DNA of 64,000 nt. Origin: Palsa-965 sp044448685. GTDB taxonomy: Bacteria > Bacteroidota > Bacteroidia > Palsa-965. The notes beneath the pieces were generated by a model. That model saw nothing but the letters and a program-made list of their open reading frames with translations. It did no database searches and was not told the DNA's origin. The stretch spans positions 1 to 64,000 of the forward strand of contig JBIOHC010000015.1 of assembly GCA_044448685.1 (NCBI GenBank), in the 5' to 3' direction. The position numbers were made by a program, and so were the translations under genes. Positions 1 through 8,278 of this stretch are shown piece after piece; position 1 is the first letter of the stretch; every line of letters starts with the position of its first letter.

Positions 1-1
1 G

Positions 2-556
2 GACAGAGGTGGTCACCTCTATCGTCTGAAGAATGTTCACGGTATGAAACGTAAAGATATTCAGGCGTATTTTTTCGGAGGAGTGGGATTGTTTTATTAT
101 AATCCCAAGGGCAAGTATATTGATGGGAACTGGTATGCACTTCGTCCACTGGGTACAGAGGGGCAGGGGCTTCCGGGTGGAGCTAAAGCTTACGGGCCTA
201 TCAGTGTATGTTTCCCATTGGGTCTGGGTGCAAAAATTGCCATTGACCAGCGCTGGAGCATTGGTATTGAATATGGCATCCGTTATACGCTCACAGATTA
301 CATTGATGATGTAAGCGGCAGATACTACGATAACAATGCTATCAAAGCCGCACATGGAAGCATAGCCGCTTATTTCGCAGATCCATCCTTGTCAAGATAC
401 CCGGGTGAGTTTGGCGGTAATGCCAATGGTGGCTGGCAGGCTGCACCGGGTCAGGAAAGAGGAAATCCCAAATACAAAGATGCTTATATGTTCATGAGCT
501 TCAACGTGAACTATAAAATCCCCTATAAGCGTCGTCGTACCCGCTCCAAGTTCTGA
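2..556 (+). CDS. DUF6089-like outer-membrane beta-barrel protein, C-terminal part (5' end cut)
   Basis: The frame is open from base 2 to the TGA at 554-556, so the gene begins left of the window and the ATG at 44 is an internal methionine. The 184 visible residues look like the last strands of a small outer-membrane barrel: alternating hydrophobic/polar runs rich in Gly, Tyr and Phe (YFFGGVGLFYYNPKG; FPLGLGAKIAI), a tyrosine-rich loop (TDYIDDVSGRYYD) and a basic tail (KRRRTRSKF). The block with PLGTEGQGL followed by the TDYIDDVS loop matches what I know of the DUF6089 family of Bacteroidota, which has no assigned function. The family name is from memory. The following GNAT gene starts 11 bases downstream on the same strand. 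Confidence 0.7.
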   Translation, partial: DRGGHLYRLKNVHGMKRKDIQAYFFGGVGLFYYNPKGKYIDGNWYALRPLGTEGQGLPGGAKAYGPISVCFPLGLGAKIAIDQRWSIGIEYGIRYTLTDYIDDVSGRYYDNNAIKAAHGSIAAYFADPSLSRYPGEFGGNANGGWQAAPGQERGNPKYKDAYMFMSFNVNYKIPYKRRRTRSKF

Positions 557-567
557 TCATTTTAAGG

Positions 568-1002
568 ATGAAACTTATCGAGCCTCAAAGTCAGGAAGAT
601 TTTGATCGCTACTTCCGGTTGCGTTATGAAGTTTTACGCAAGCCCTGGAATCAACCTTTCGAAAGTGTTAAGGATGAGCTGGAAGACCAATCTGTTCATG
701 CCATGATTACAGATGATGCAGGAAATGCCCTGGGTGTTTGCCGTATGCATTTCAATAATCCGGAAGAAGCCCAGCTTCGTTTTATGGGTATAAAGAAAGA
801 AGCCAGAGGCCTGCATCTTGGAAAGATGCTGCTTGAGCATTTCGAAGCAATTGCAGTTAAAAAGGGAATAAAAAGAATCATGCTTCAGTCAAGAGAAAAT
901 GCAGTCCTTTTTTATGAAAAAAACGGATATAGTGTAAGGGAAAAATCTTATCTGATGTGGAATCTTATCCAGCACTACCGTATGCAGAAGGACTTAATTT
1001 AG
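568..1002 (+). CDS. GNAT family N-acetyltransferase
   Basis: A 144-residue single-domain GNAT acyltransferase, which would transfer an acetyl group from acetyl-CoA to an amine. The acetyl-CoA pyrophosphate loop is visible as ARGLHLGKMLL (about residues 79-89, the R/Q-x-x-G-x-G/A motif), preceded by the beta-4 strand LRFMGIKKE. It is followed by the typical C-terminal NAVLFYEKNGYSV segment (beta-5/alpha-4). Length is normal for a minimal GNAT. The substrate cannot be told from sequence. It starts 11 bases after the barrel gene and probably shares its transcript. Its last 9 bases overlap the end of the convergent gene at 994-1533. Confidence 0.88.
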   Translation: MKLIEPQSQEDFDRYFRLRYEVLRKPWNQPFESVKDELEDQSVHAMITDDAGNALGVCRMHFNNPEEAQLRFMGIKKEARGLHLGKMLLEHFEAIAVKKGIKRIMLQSRENAVLFYEKNGYSVREKSYLMWNLIQHYRMQKDLI

Positions 1003-1533
1003 TTCTGTCCGTATTAATTGCAAGAGGGCATTGGCATCTTTTTCTTCAAGCTGCATTCCAAATGCCACTTCTTTCCCGAAATACCTGAATGAAATTGTTT
1101 CACCACCAATCACCCAGTAGGAACTTATAAAATTCCTGACCAGATCATTTTCTCCTGCCGTATAACGGCCTGCGGATTCAACAGATGCGGTTTCGAAATT
1201 TCTTAATTTGCCGGCCCCTCTGTTATCCCGCTTATAGAAGAGGTATCCTTTCCCGATTTTCACGATCTCTTTGCCATATTTCCTCCAGGTATATGCCTTC
1301 CATGCTTTGTATTCAAAATACAGCCAGAAACCCATCCATACCAGGATCATTGTTTTCAGCTGGGAATCATGTACCCTGAACAAATAAACTGTCATTACAA
1401 TTCCTCCCAGCGTCCATGCAAGTATCCAGGCAAGGAGAAGCAGGTTTTTCCGCTTATCCGAATAGGCTGAAATGACAATACTGAGCTCATCCGGCTTACG
1501 CAGAAAAGAAATTCTGTTTCCTATATATTCCAT
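994..1533 (-). CDS. hypothetical membrane protein, two transmembrane helices
   Basis: A 179-residue protein I do not recognise. Two adjacent hydrophobic segments (about residues 31-51, LLLLAWILAWTLGGIVMTVYL, and about 60-73, MILVWMGFWLYFEY) form a hairpin. A soluble C-terminal domain of about 100 residues follows, with alternating strands (GYLFYKRDN, SYWVIGGETISFRYFGKEVAFG) that could be a small beta domain. It begins at an ATG at 1533 downstream of a -7-like motif at 1554-1561 and is the last gene of the minus-strand run after yggS. Its stop overlaps the 3' end of the GNAT gene by 9 bases. Confidence 0.7.
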   Translation of the reverse strand: MEYIGNRISFLRKPDELSIVISAYSDKRKNLLLLAWILAWTLGGIVMTVYLFRVHDSQLKTMILVWMGFWLYFEYKAWKAYTWRKYGKEIVKIGKGYLFYKRDNRGAGKLRNFETASVESAGRYTAGENDLVRNFISSYWVIGGETISFRYFGKEVAFGMQLEEKDANALLQLIRTELN

Positions 1534-1553
1534 ATTTAAATGCTAAGGAGGGG

Positions 1554-1561
1554 CAAAAATA
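1554..1561 (-). promoter_or_regulatory. candidate -7 promoter motif (TATTTTTG)
   Basis: The minus strand reads TATTTTTG, a full match to the Bacteroidota -7 consensus TAnnTTTG, 20 bases before the ATG at 1533. A TTTG at 1590-1587 lies 25 bases further upstream, longer than the usual spacing, so the -33 assignment is weak. Confidence 0.35.
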
Positions 1562-1600
1562 CAATTTGTGCGGAATAAATGCCGGACAAAACGGTGTTTG

Positions 1601-2275
1601 TCAGCGTGCACCGAAAATAGTGCTTCCGATACGGATCATGGTAGTGCCTTCCTCAATCGCAAGCATATAATCACTGCTCATACCCATTGAAAGTATGGCA
1701 TTGACCGGTTCCGGATTTACAGGGGCGAAGCAAACAGGAAAAGTAAAGCCGTTAAAAAAGTGCCTTAGGCTGCGGAACTCTTTTCGGATCTGATCTTTGT
1801 CAGTGGTATTGGTAGCCATACCCATCAATCCGCAAATCCTGATATGATGCATTTGCCTGAGATCCTCACTGTGAAGCAAGTGATTTATTTCAGTGAAATC
1901 CATTCCGAATTTGGTTTCTTCTTCAGCAATATGGGCCTGTATTAATACATCAACAACCCGATTGCATTTCAATCCTTGCCTGTTGACTTCATGGAGAAGT
2001 TTCAAACTGTCAACAGAATGTATAAGACTGACCAATGGAACAATGTCTTTAACCTTGTTGGTTTGAAGATGTCCGATGAGATGCCATTGGATATCCGAAG
2101 GCAGAAGCTTAGCCTTGCCCGTCAGTTCCTGAACCTTATTCTCACCAAAAATCCGCTGGCCTGCATGATAGGCTTCCATAACCCGTTCAGCCGGATGGGT
2201 TTTTGAAACGGCTACGAGTGTTACTGTGGAAGGTATTCCGGCTTTTAATGAATGAATATGTTCGGCTATGGTCAT
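1601..2275 (-). CDS. yggS: YggS family pyridoxal-phosphate homeostasis protein
   Basis: A 224-residue member of the YggS/PROSC family, a cytosolic single-domain alanine-racemase-like TIM barrel that binds pyridoxal 5'-phosphate and buffers its supply; it is not a racemase. The PLP lysine lies in LVAVSKTHPAERV (about residues 20-32). Further family blocks are IFGENKVQEL, WHLIGHLQTNKV, HSVDSLKLL, KFGMDF, GLMGMATNT and the C-terminal LSMGMSSDYMLAIEEGTTMIRIGSTIFG. Length is normal. It lies 28 bases downstream of the DUF1015 gene on the same strand and is probably cotranscribed with it. Confidence 0.95.
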   Translation of the reverse strand: MTIAEHIHSLKAGIPSTVTLVAVSKTHPAERVMEAYHAGQRIFGENKVQELTGKAKLLPSDIQWHLIGHLQTNKVKDIVPLVSLIHSVDSLKLLHEVNRQGLKCNRVVDVLIQAHIAEEETKFGMDFTEINHLLHSEDLRQMHHIRICGLMGMATNTTDKDQIRKEFRSLRHFFNGFTFPVCFAPVNPEPVNAILSMGMSSDYMLAIEEGTTMIRIGSTIFGAR

Positions 2276-2303
2276 GGATCAGGCAGGGTAAACAAGATTT
2301 CTG

Positions 2304-3551
2304 TTAATCTGTCAGGCTGTAAATGACCAGGCCACTCCTCATCTTTGGTTCCACCCAGGTGGTTTTAGGAGGCATTATGTTTCCCGTATCAGCAATACGT
2401 TTTAACTGATCCATCGATACAGGGTACAGTCCGAAAGCTACTTTTGCTTTCCAGTTATCAACCTGATTTTTTAACTCTTCCATGCCTTTTATGCCTGAAA
2501 CAAAGCCTATTCTTTTATCCGTCTTAAGGTCATGAATACCCAGGATAGGAGAGAGTATCGTCTGTGTAAGTATAAAAGCATCCAATGAACCTACAGGCTC
2601 TTTGTCATGTACAATACCCTGTTTAGGAGTCAGAGAATACCATTTTGAGCCGAAGTACATGCTGAAATTATGTTTGCAGGCCGGTTTGTATAGTTCAAGT
2701 CCGGTTTCCTCTACACTAAAGCGATCCTTTACCTTTTTCAGGAATTCGGAATCACTGAGTCCGTTCAGGTCTTTTACAACCCTGTTGAAATCATATATTT
2801 TCAGCTGTGATTCCGGGAAAAAAACACCCAGGTAAAAATTGTATGGTTCGGTACCTTTGTGATCCGGATTTCTATTTCTTCTGGATTTGCCAAGCAGGGC
2901 GGAGGATGCAGAACGGTGATGACCGTCGGCAATATAAATAGCCGGTATTTTTTTAAACTGCTCTTCAAGTTTACGCACTGTTGTAAGTTCTGCGGCCAGC
3001 CAAAGTGTATGTCTTACTTTGTCGGTAGTGGTAAAATCATATTCAGGTCTGGACTTGGTTATTTCTTCTGTCAGACGGTCTATTTCCACATCGTTGGGAT
3101 AGCTGAACAGAACAGGTTCAGCATTGAAATCACAAACCTCCAGATATTCTTTGAGCTTTTCTTCCCGTTCAGTAAGGGTTTGCTCATGAATCTTGATCAG
3201 TCCGCTGAAATAATCGTCTATACTCCCGCATCCGATCAGGCCGGTATAGACATGGCCCATTTTCTGCTGCCGGTATATGTAGTAAGATGGATGTGTGTCG
3301 CGCAGGAATACTTCATCTTCCTGAAACTGCAGATATCTGGCTTTGACTTTTGTCAGGCGTTCTGTAGATCCGGGTTTTGTACTTTTTCCATCGTTGAAAT
3401 CAGGGTTTATGACATGCAAAAAGGAATACGGGTTGCTTTTCAGCTTTTCTCTCAGATCACTGGAAGAATACCCGTCTACTGCACGTGAAGCGACCAGATG
3501 AACTTTATCCGGTGCAGGCCTGATGCCTCTAAAAGGGATGATTGTTGCCAT
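2304..3551 (-). CDS. DUF1015 domain-containing protein
   Basis: A 415-residue protein of the DUF1015 family. Characteristic blocks are the N-terminal IIPFRGIRPAPDKVHLVASRA, SFLHVINPDF, the tyrosine-rich YYIYRQQKMGH region and the family signature AIYIADGHHRSASSALLG (about residues 204-221). The biochemical function of the family is not established; the DGHHR motif suggests a phosphate- or metal-dependent site (inference). It follows serA on the same strand with a 92-base gap that holds short AGTAGTCAG repeats. The neighbourhood of serC, serA and DUF1015 is, as I remember it, conserved in Bacteroidota and suggests a link to serine or one-carbon metabolism. Confidence 0.88.
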   Translation of the reverse strand: MATIIPFRGIRPAPDKVHLVASRAVDGYSSSDLREKLKSNPYSFLHVINPDFNDGKSTKPGSTERLTKVKARYLQFQEDEVFLRDTHPSYYIYRQQKMGHVYTGLIGCGSIDDYFSGLIKIHEQTLTEREEKLKEYLEVCDFNAEPVLFSYPNDVEIDRLTEEITKSRPEYDFTTTDKVRHTLWLAAELTTVRKLEEQFKKIPAIYIADGHHRSASSALLGKSRRNRNPDHKGTEPYNFYLGVFFPESQLKIYDFNRVVKDLNGLSDSEFLKKVKDRFSVEETGLELYKPACKHNFSMYFGSKWYSLTPKQGIVHDKEPVGSLDAFILTQTILSPILGIHDLKTDKRIGFVSGIKGMEELKNQVDNWKAKVAFGLYPVSMDQLKRIADTGNIMPPKTTWVEPKMRSGLVIYSLTD

Positions 3552-3556
3552 ATAAG

Positions 3557-3590
3557 AGTAGTCAGTAGTCAGGATCCAGTAGTCAGTAGC
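3557..3590. repeat. short AGTAGTCAGT direct repeats in the serA-DUF1015 gap
   Basis: Two copies of an AGTAGTCAGTAG unit (3557-3572 and 3577-3590) separated by GATC. The same 14-base core, CAGTAGTCAGTAGT, recurs on the minus strand at 46483-46470, where it covers the end of lgt. No coding role here. Confidence 0.7.
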
Positions 3591-3643
3591 AGGTAATCAA
3601 AGAGGATTATTCTACCGGATTTTGGCAACTGAATTCTGCCTAC

Positions 3644-4600
3644 TTAATTTTTTAGTTTCTCTATGATCAGTTCTGCAAGTTCTATGCCTATTCGTTCCTG
3701 AGCTTCTTCCGTAGCGGCTCCGATATGCGGGCTGAGTGATACATGCGGGTGAGACAGAATATCCTGGCTGGGTGTAGGTTCCTGTTCAAATACGTCCAGA
3801 CCGACAGCGGCAACATGTCCGCTGTTAAGTGCATGAATCAGGTCTTTTTCAATGATCACACCTCCCCTGGAGGCATTAACCAGTATTACGCCTTTTTTCA
3901 TCTGATCCAGTTCCTTCTTTCCAATAAGCTTGCCACCGGGTACGTGAAGCGTGATAAAGTCACTCTGTGCCAGAATATGTTCCAGACTCACGGTATTAAT
4001 TTTTACTTCCACTTTGCCCGCTCCATAAATATCAAGCGGAAGCAGAGCCTCGCTAAGAAAGGGGTCATAGGCTTCAACCTTCATACCACAACCAAGGGCA
4101 ATTTTTGCTACCGCCTGACCGATACGTCCAAAACCTATGATACCAATAGTTTTGCCTTTCAGCTCTATACCTTTGGCATATTTTTTCTTCAGCGTGTCAA
4201 ACTTTGTATTGCCTTCAACAGGCATATGACGGTTAGAATCATGAAGAGAACGTACCAGTGTGAATAAGTGGGCAAAAACCAGTTCAGCAACAGAATGGGA
4301 TGAAGCAGCAGGGGTATTAACCACCTGCAGACCTTTGCTGCGGGCATATTCCACATCAATATTATCCATTCCTACACCTCCACGCCCAATCAGTTTCAAA
4401 TGACTGCAGGAGTCAATGACTTCTTTCCTGATCTGGGTGGCACTTCTGACCGTAATTCCGACATAGCGATGGGCATTCAGCTCTTCAGCCAGTTTATCCT
4501 GTGATACTTTTTCGGTAATAACCGTAAATCCGGCTTTTTCCAGCAGGGCTTTGCCCTGAGGATCAATGCCATCATTGGCAAGAATTCGTTTGTGATTCAT
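3644..4600 (-). CDS. serA: D-3-phosphoglycerate dehydrogenase
   Basis: Oxidises 3-phosphoglycerate to 3-phosphohydroxypyruvate with NAD, the first committed step of serine synthesis. The 318 residues hold the D-isomer 2-hydroxyacid dehydrogenase fold: substrate-domain block GRGGVGMDNIDVEYARSKG, the NAD-binding GXGXXG as IGFGRIGQAVAK, the catalytic Arg in VNASRGGVI, the Glu in FEQEPTPS and the His in SPHIGAATEEAQ. It is the short form without C-terminal ACT or ASB regulatory domains, so classical serine feedback through an ACT domain is not expected. It starts at ATG 4600, 34 bases after the stop of serC, the next enzyme of the pathway. Confidence 0.95.
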   Translation of the reverse strand: MNHKRILANDGIDPQGKALLEKAGFTVITEKVSQDKLAEELNAHRYVGITVRSATQIRKEVIDSCSHLKLIGRGGVGMDNIDVEYARSKGLQVVNTPAASSHSVAELVFAHLFTLVRSLHDSNRHMPVEGNTKFDTLKKKYAKGIELKGKTIGIIGFGRIGQAVAKIALGCGMKVEAYDPFLSEALLPLDIYGAGKVEVKINTVSLEHILAQSDFITLHVPGGKLIGKKELDQMKKGVILVNASRGGVIIEKDLIHALNSGHVAAVGLDVFEQEPTPSQDILSHPHVSLSPHIGAATEEAQERIGIELAELIIEKLKN

Positions 4601-4634
4601 AAGGGGAATAAGTTAAGGCTGTACATCCTTTTGG

Positions 4635-5705
4635 TTAAGCAAATTTCTTTTCAAAAGCCTGCATGACATCAACAAGCACCTGAACACTTTCCAAAGGCAA
4701 TGCATTATACATGGATGCACGGTATCCGCCAACGTCACGATGCCCTCTGAGTCCGCTGATCTGAGCCTCTTTCCACATCTTGTCAAATTCAGGTTCCAGT
4801 TCAGGCTTATGCATCACAAAACAGGCATTCATATTCGAACGGTCTTCTTTCTCACAGGTTCCTTTGAACATACTGTTACGGTCAATCTCGGAATAAATGG
4901 CCAGAGCCTTCTGCATATTAATTTTTTCTATCCATTCCAGCCCTCCGTTTTTCTTCAGCCAGCGCAGTGTCAGCAGGGATACATAGATCGGAAATACAGG
5001 AGGCGTGTTGTACATACTTCCTCCTTTGATGTGAACTTTATAGTCGAGCATGGAAAGCATGGATCGTCCTGTTTTTCCAAGCAACTCCTCTCTTACAGCA
5101 ATCATGGTTGAACCGGCACAGCCCATATTTTTCTGCGCTCCGGCATAAATAAGTCCGAACTGTTTTCCATCAACCTTACGGCTGAAGATATCGGACGACA
5201 TATCACATACAACCGGTACCGGTGTTACCGGCCATTTTTTAAGTTGTGTGCCATAGATCGTATTGTTGGAGGTGATGTGGATATAATCCAGATCTTTCGG
5301 TACGGCAAATCCCTTGGGTATGAAGTTGAAGTTGTGATCTTCGGAAGAGGCAAGTACCTTGGTATTGCCTATCAGTTTGGCTTCTTTTATGGCTTTACTG
5401 GCCCAAACACCGGTATTTACATAACCGGCAGTGCCCTCTGTCCGCATCAGATTATAGGGCACCATTCCAAATTGCAGGCTTGCACCCCCTCCAAGGAAAA
5501 TAACTTTATATTTATCATCCAGCTGAAGCAGTTCCTTTGTCAGCTCCATGGCCTCATCCATCACCTTTTCAAAATTTTTGCTTCTGTGTGAAATTTCGAG
5601 GAGGGAAAGATGAAGGTTATCAAAATTAATACAGGCTTCCGAAGCCTCTTGCAATACTTCTTTAGGCAGAATGCCTGGACCGGCACTGAAATTATGCACT
5701 TTCAT
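4635..5705 (-). CDS. serC: phosphoserine transaminase
   Basis: Converts 3-phosphohydroxypyruvate and glutamate to phosphoserine and 2-oxoglutarate, with PLP. The 356 residues are the full family length. I chose ATG 5705 because the conserved start MKVHNFSAGPGILP begins there, although the frame is open 19 codons further upstream to 5762. The PLP lysine is in IYAGAQKNMGCAG. Other family blocks are LHLSLLEISHRSK and FLGGGASLQFGMVPYNL near the N-terminus and SGLRGHRDVGGYRASMYNA near the C-terminus. It sits directly upstream of serA on the minus strand, in the order expected for a serine operon. Confidence 0.96.
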   Translation of the reverse strand: MKVHNFSAGPGILPKEVLQEASEACINFDNLHLSLLEISHRSKNFEKVMDEAMELTKELLQLDDKYKVIFLGGGASLQFGMVPYNLMRTEGTAGYVNTGVWASKAIKEAKLIGNTKVLASSEDHNFNFIPKGFAVPKDLDYIHITSNNTIYGTQLKKWPVTPVPVVCDMSSDIFSRKVDGKQFGLIYAGAQKNMGCAGSTMIAVREELLGKTGRSMLSMLDYKVHIKGGSMYNTPPVFPIYVSLLTLRWLKKNGGLEWIEKINMQKALAIYSEIDRNSMFKGTCEKEDRSNMNACFVMHKPELEPEFDKMWKEAQISGLRGHRDVGGYRASMYNALPLESVQVLVDVMQAFEKKFA

Positions 5706-5850
5706 AGAATCTGTTGGTGTTTTTATTGTTTGACTTTCAAGACCGGGAGTGATCATTATCAAGGAGATTTAGAAACTGACCGAAATTTAGCAATAATAGA
5801 GGAAAAGAAGGGTGATGAACATTAATTTTTCCGTTCCGGGCGGGAAAGAC

Positions 5851-6777
5851 TCAGTTTTTCTTCTTTGGAGCGGGACCCAGGTTGTTGCTGCCTTTTTTGT
5901 CATTTACAGCACGGGGATCTTCATAAAAGCCATCATTCTTTGTTTTATGATTAAGGGCTTTGACATCTTCTATGAACTGCCACATACCCTTTTTGAATAC
6001 CAGGCCATTATAGCTTCCATCCATTACATACGTTTCATATATTCCCTTGCCTTCAGGGGCTTCCGGAACAAGATTGTCGAATATAATCATCTTCTTATCT
6101 TCTTCGTATTTCAAAGCCATGATCATTTCAGCCCTGAATTCAAAAATGATACGCTTTTTGGGAAGCTTGCCTACGTGAAAAATAGCTTCTCCGAAATGGG
6201 GGTTTCCATCTTTATCGAAATAAAGTACATCAATAAGTTTCTTCCAGGTCAGGTTGTTATTTCCATCCCATCCCAATAGGGTATAATAGGTTGTTTTTCC
6301 GACCTTATTTTCAATAACCTGATAATAAAGGGCTCCGAACCACTTCTTGTTATCCAGGCTTTGCTGTTCGGGGTTTTTGATGTCTGCCGACTTATCGGTT
6401 AAGGGAAATAAATCAATTTGTTTGGTCTTTGCGTTCTGATGCTGGACAAACCCAAAATACAGTTGTGTACCATCTTCTTTGGGAATATTCCAGTTAAAAA
6501 TATTAAAACTGCCATCGGGAGCATGCAGACGGCCTATATCTTTCAGGGAGTCAAAGGGGTATTCAAAGGCCTGATCAAGCCGGAGTGCCTTTTCGAGCAT
6601 GGCTGTAAACCGGGTATTATACTGAAGTTTGGCTTCGTCTGTACGTGCATGGAACACCTTACGGGCAAGGGTGCGAAGGGAATCTTCATAAACAGGCAAT
6701 AGCGGATTACCGGCTCTGTTCAAACCTGGAAAAACCAATAAAAAGAGAAGAAAGAGCCCGAATACGTAATGTTTCAT
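5851..6777 (-). CDS. hypothetical secreted protein
   Basis: A 308-residue protein with a clear N-terminal signal peptide (MKHYVFGLFLLFLLVFPGLNRAG, cleavage near residue 22). No motif I recognise follows. The mature part alternates charged and aromatic segments (NIFNWNIPKEDGTQLYFGF; KKWFGALYYQVIEN; YTLLGWDGNNNLTWKKLIDV), suggesting a beta-rich fold, and ends in a lysine-rich tail (APKKKN). It lies between the ferredoxin gene (33 bases upstream) and serC (145 bases downstream) on the same strand. Periplasmic location is inferred from the signal peptide. Confidence 0.8.
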   Translation of the reverse strand: MKHYVFGLFLLFLLVFPGLNRAGNPLLPVYEDSLRTLARKVFHARTDEAKLQYNTRFTAMLEKALRLDQAFEYPFDSLKDIGRLHAPDGSFNIFNWNIPKEDGTQLYFGFVQHQNAKTKQIDLFPLTDKSADIKNPEQQSLDNKKWFGALYYQVIENKVGKTTYYTLLGWDGNNNLTWKKLIDVLYFDKDGNPHFGEAIFHVGKLPKKRIIFEFRAEMIMALKYEEDKKMIIFDNLVPEAPEGKGIYETYVMDGSYNGLVFKKGMWQFIEDVKALNHKTKNDGFYEDPRAVNDKKGSNNLGPAPKKKN

Positions 6778-6809
6778 CCTTAAGGAATAACGTAAAGTTC
6801 GGGAAATAA

Positions 6810-7157
6810 TTATAGATGCAGGGTGGCCTTCTTAGCCAGGAGTTCTTCTTTTGATTCTCTCCAGTTTTCATCATCCACACAGCAATCCACAGGGCAAACA
6901 GCAGCACATTGTGGTTCATCATGAAAGCCCACACATTCCGTACATTTATCGGAGACGATATAATACAGATCCATGGATACCGGTGTCTGAGGGGCATTGG
7001 AATCTACATGGAGGCCTGATTTGGAATCAAACTCACCCTTGAGAGAAGTTCCGTCTGCAAATCTCCATTCCGACCCGCCCTCATATATTGCATTATTCGG
7101 ACATTCTGGTTCGCAAGCCCCGCAATTGATGCACTCTTCAGTAATTTTAATGGCCAT
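6810..7157 (-). CDS. 2[4Fe-4S] ferredoxin, Alvin/YfhL type
   Basis: A 115-residue ferredoxin with two [4Fe-4S] binding motifs: CINCGACEPECP near residues 10-21, and a second, expanded site CTEC followed by eight residues and CAAVCPVDC near residues 75-95. The longer gap in the second motif and the C-terminal tail (KEELLAKKATLHL) match the Alvin-type ferredoxins related to Allochromatium ferredoxin and YfhL. An insert between the motifs makes it longer than the usual 80-90 residues. It is the first gene of the minus-strand run and is transcribed divergently from the acyl-CoA reductase at 7223. The redox partner is unknown. Confidence 0.9.
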   Translation of the reverse strand: MAIKITEECINCGACEPECPNNAIYEGGSEWRFADGTSLKGEFDSKSGLHVDSNAPQTPVSMDLYYIVSDKCTECVGFHDEPQCAAVCPVDCCVDDENWRESKEELLAKKATLHL

Positions 7158-7170
7158 AGCTATATATTAT

Positions 7171-7178
7171 TAGTTTTG
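7171..7178 (+). promoter_or_regulatory. -7 motif (TAGTTTTG) for the acyl-CoA reductase gene
   Basis: TAGTTTTG matches TAnnTTTG in the 65-base divergent gap, 44 bases before the ATG at 7223. No good -33 TTG is visible at the usual distance. The predicted start point falls just before the opposite-strand -7 motif at 7196-7189. Confidence 0.45.
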
Positions 7179-7188
7179 CAAAACCTGA

Positions 7189-7221
7189 CAAAAGTACTAA
7201 AAAATCCTGCGAAGGTTCAAA
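7189..7221 (-). promoter_or_regulatory. promoter for the ferredoxin-serC-serA run
   Basis: On the minus strand, TTTTTG ending at 7218 is followed after 21 bases by TACTTTTG (7196-7189), a good match to the Bacteroidota TTTG / TAnnTTTG promoter. It lies 31 bases before the ferredoxin ATG at 7157 and overlaps the initially transcribed region of the divergent acyl-CoA reductase gene. Confidence 0.6.
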
Positions 7222-7222
7222 A

Positions 7223-8278
7223 ATGATGGAATTGCAAGAGCGTATTGATGCCTTTGAAAAATTGGGCCTTTTCCTGTCCGAAACAGGTATGGAAAAGTAT
7301 ACTTTGCTGGGATCCGAACAGGAGATACTGAAACGTCTGCTACCCCAGGTACAGGCTCACAATGCCTGGTTTACCCCATCCGGTATCAATGCAGCCATAG
7401 GAGGAATAGCGAAAAGCCTTACCCGGGAGAATCTGGAAAAATGGATCGTCCGGTATAAAGCAGACTGGAGCAAACAAGGCAAAAACAAACAGGTAGCGGT
7501 TATTATGGCCGGAAATATTCCTGCTGTCGGGTTTCATGATTTTGTTGCCGTGTTACTGGCCGGACATAAATTTATCGGTAAGGTTTCCTCCGATGATAAC
7601 CTGCTGATTCCATTCTTTGCTGCAGTCCTGCTACAGATTGAACCCCGTTTTAAAACCAATATTGAATTTACGGACGGTACGGTGAAAGCGATGGATGCAG
7701 TTATTGCAACCGGTAGCAACAATACATCCCGTTATTTCGACTATTATTTCGGAAAATATCCCCATATCATACGCAAAAACAGACATTCCGTGGCTTTGAT
7801 AAATGGTCAGGAGACTAAAGAAGACTGGGCCATGCTGGGTAATGACATCTTCCAATACTACGGCCTGGGTTGCCGCAATGTTTCGAAATTGCTGGTTCCG
7901 GAAGGATATAAGTTTGATTCTTTTTTTGAAGGCATCTTTTCTTTCTCGGGCGTATTGGACCACAATAAATATGTCAACAATTACGAATATAATAAAACCG
8001 TGTATCTGATGCACGGTGAAAAATTACTGGATAATAATTTTCTCCTTCTCCGCGAAGATCAGCATCTTTCATCTCCTATAGGGGTACTGTTTTACGAGTA
8101 TTATAAGGATGAGCAACACCTTCGGGAAATAATTGAAAGGGATGAAAAAGAAATTCAATGTTTGGTATCCCGTAAGGGAGCGGTGAATGGATCACTTCCG
8201 TTTGGTGAAAGTCAGTGCCCTATGCTGTGGGATTATGCAGATGGGGTGGATACGATGAAATTCCTCTTAAGCCTTTAA
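7223..8278 (+). CDS. acyl-CoA reductase (LuxC-like)
   Basis: A 351-residue protein of the LuxC/acyl-CoA reductase family, which reduces activated acyl groups to aldehydes with NADPH through an acyl-cysteine intermediate. Family blocks visible are VAVIMAGNIPAVGFHDFVAV (nucleotide-binding region, about residues 91-110), the GSNNTSRYFDYYF stretch, and the catalytic-cysteine segment YYGLGCRNVSKLLVPEGY (about residues 211-228). It is shorter than LuxC of luminous bacteria (about 480 residues) but typical for the Bacteroidota homologues. It is divergent from the ferredoxin gene, and its stop abuts the stop of the convergent lipoprotein gene with no gap. The acyl donor is unknown. Confidence 0.88.
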   Translation: MMELQERIDAFEKLGLFLSETGMEKYTLLGSEQEILKRLLPQVQAHNAWFTPSGINAAIGGIAKSLTRENLEKWIVRYKADWSKQGKNKQVAVIMAGNIPAVGFHDFVAVLLAGHKFIGKVSSDDNLLIPFFAAVLLQIEPRFKTNIEFTDGTVKAMDAVIATGSNNTSRYFDYYFGKYPHIIRKNRHSVALINGQETKEDWAMLGNDIFQYYGLGCRNVSKLLVPEGYKFDSFFEGIFSFSGVLDHNKYVNNYEYNKTVYLMHGEKLLDNNFLLLREDQHLSSPIGVLFYEYYKDEQHLREIIERDEKEIQCLVSRKGAVNGSLPFGESQCPMLWDYADGVDTMKFLLSL

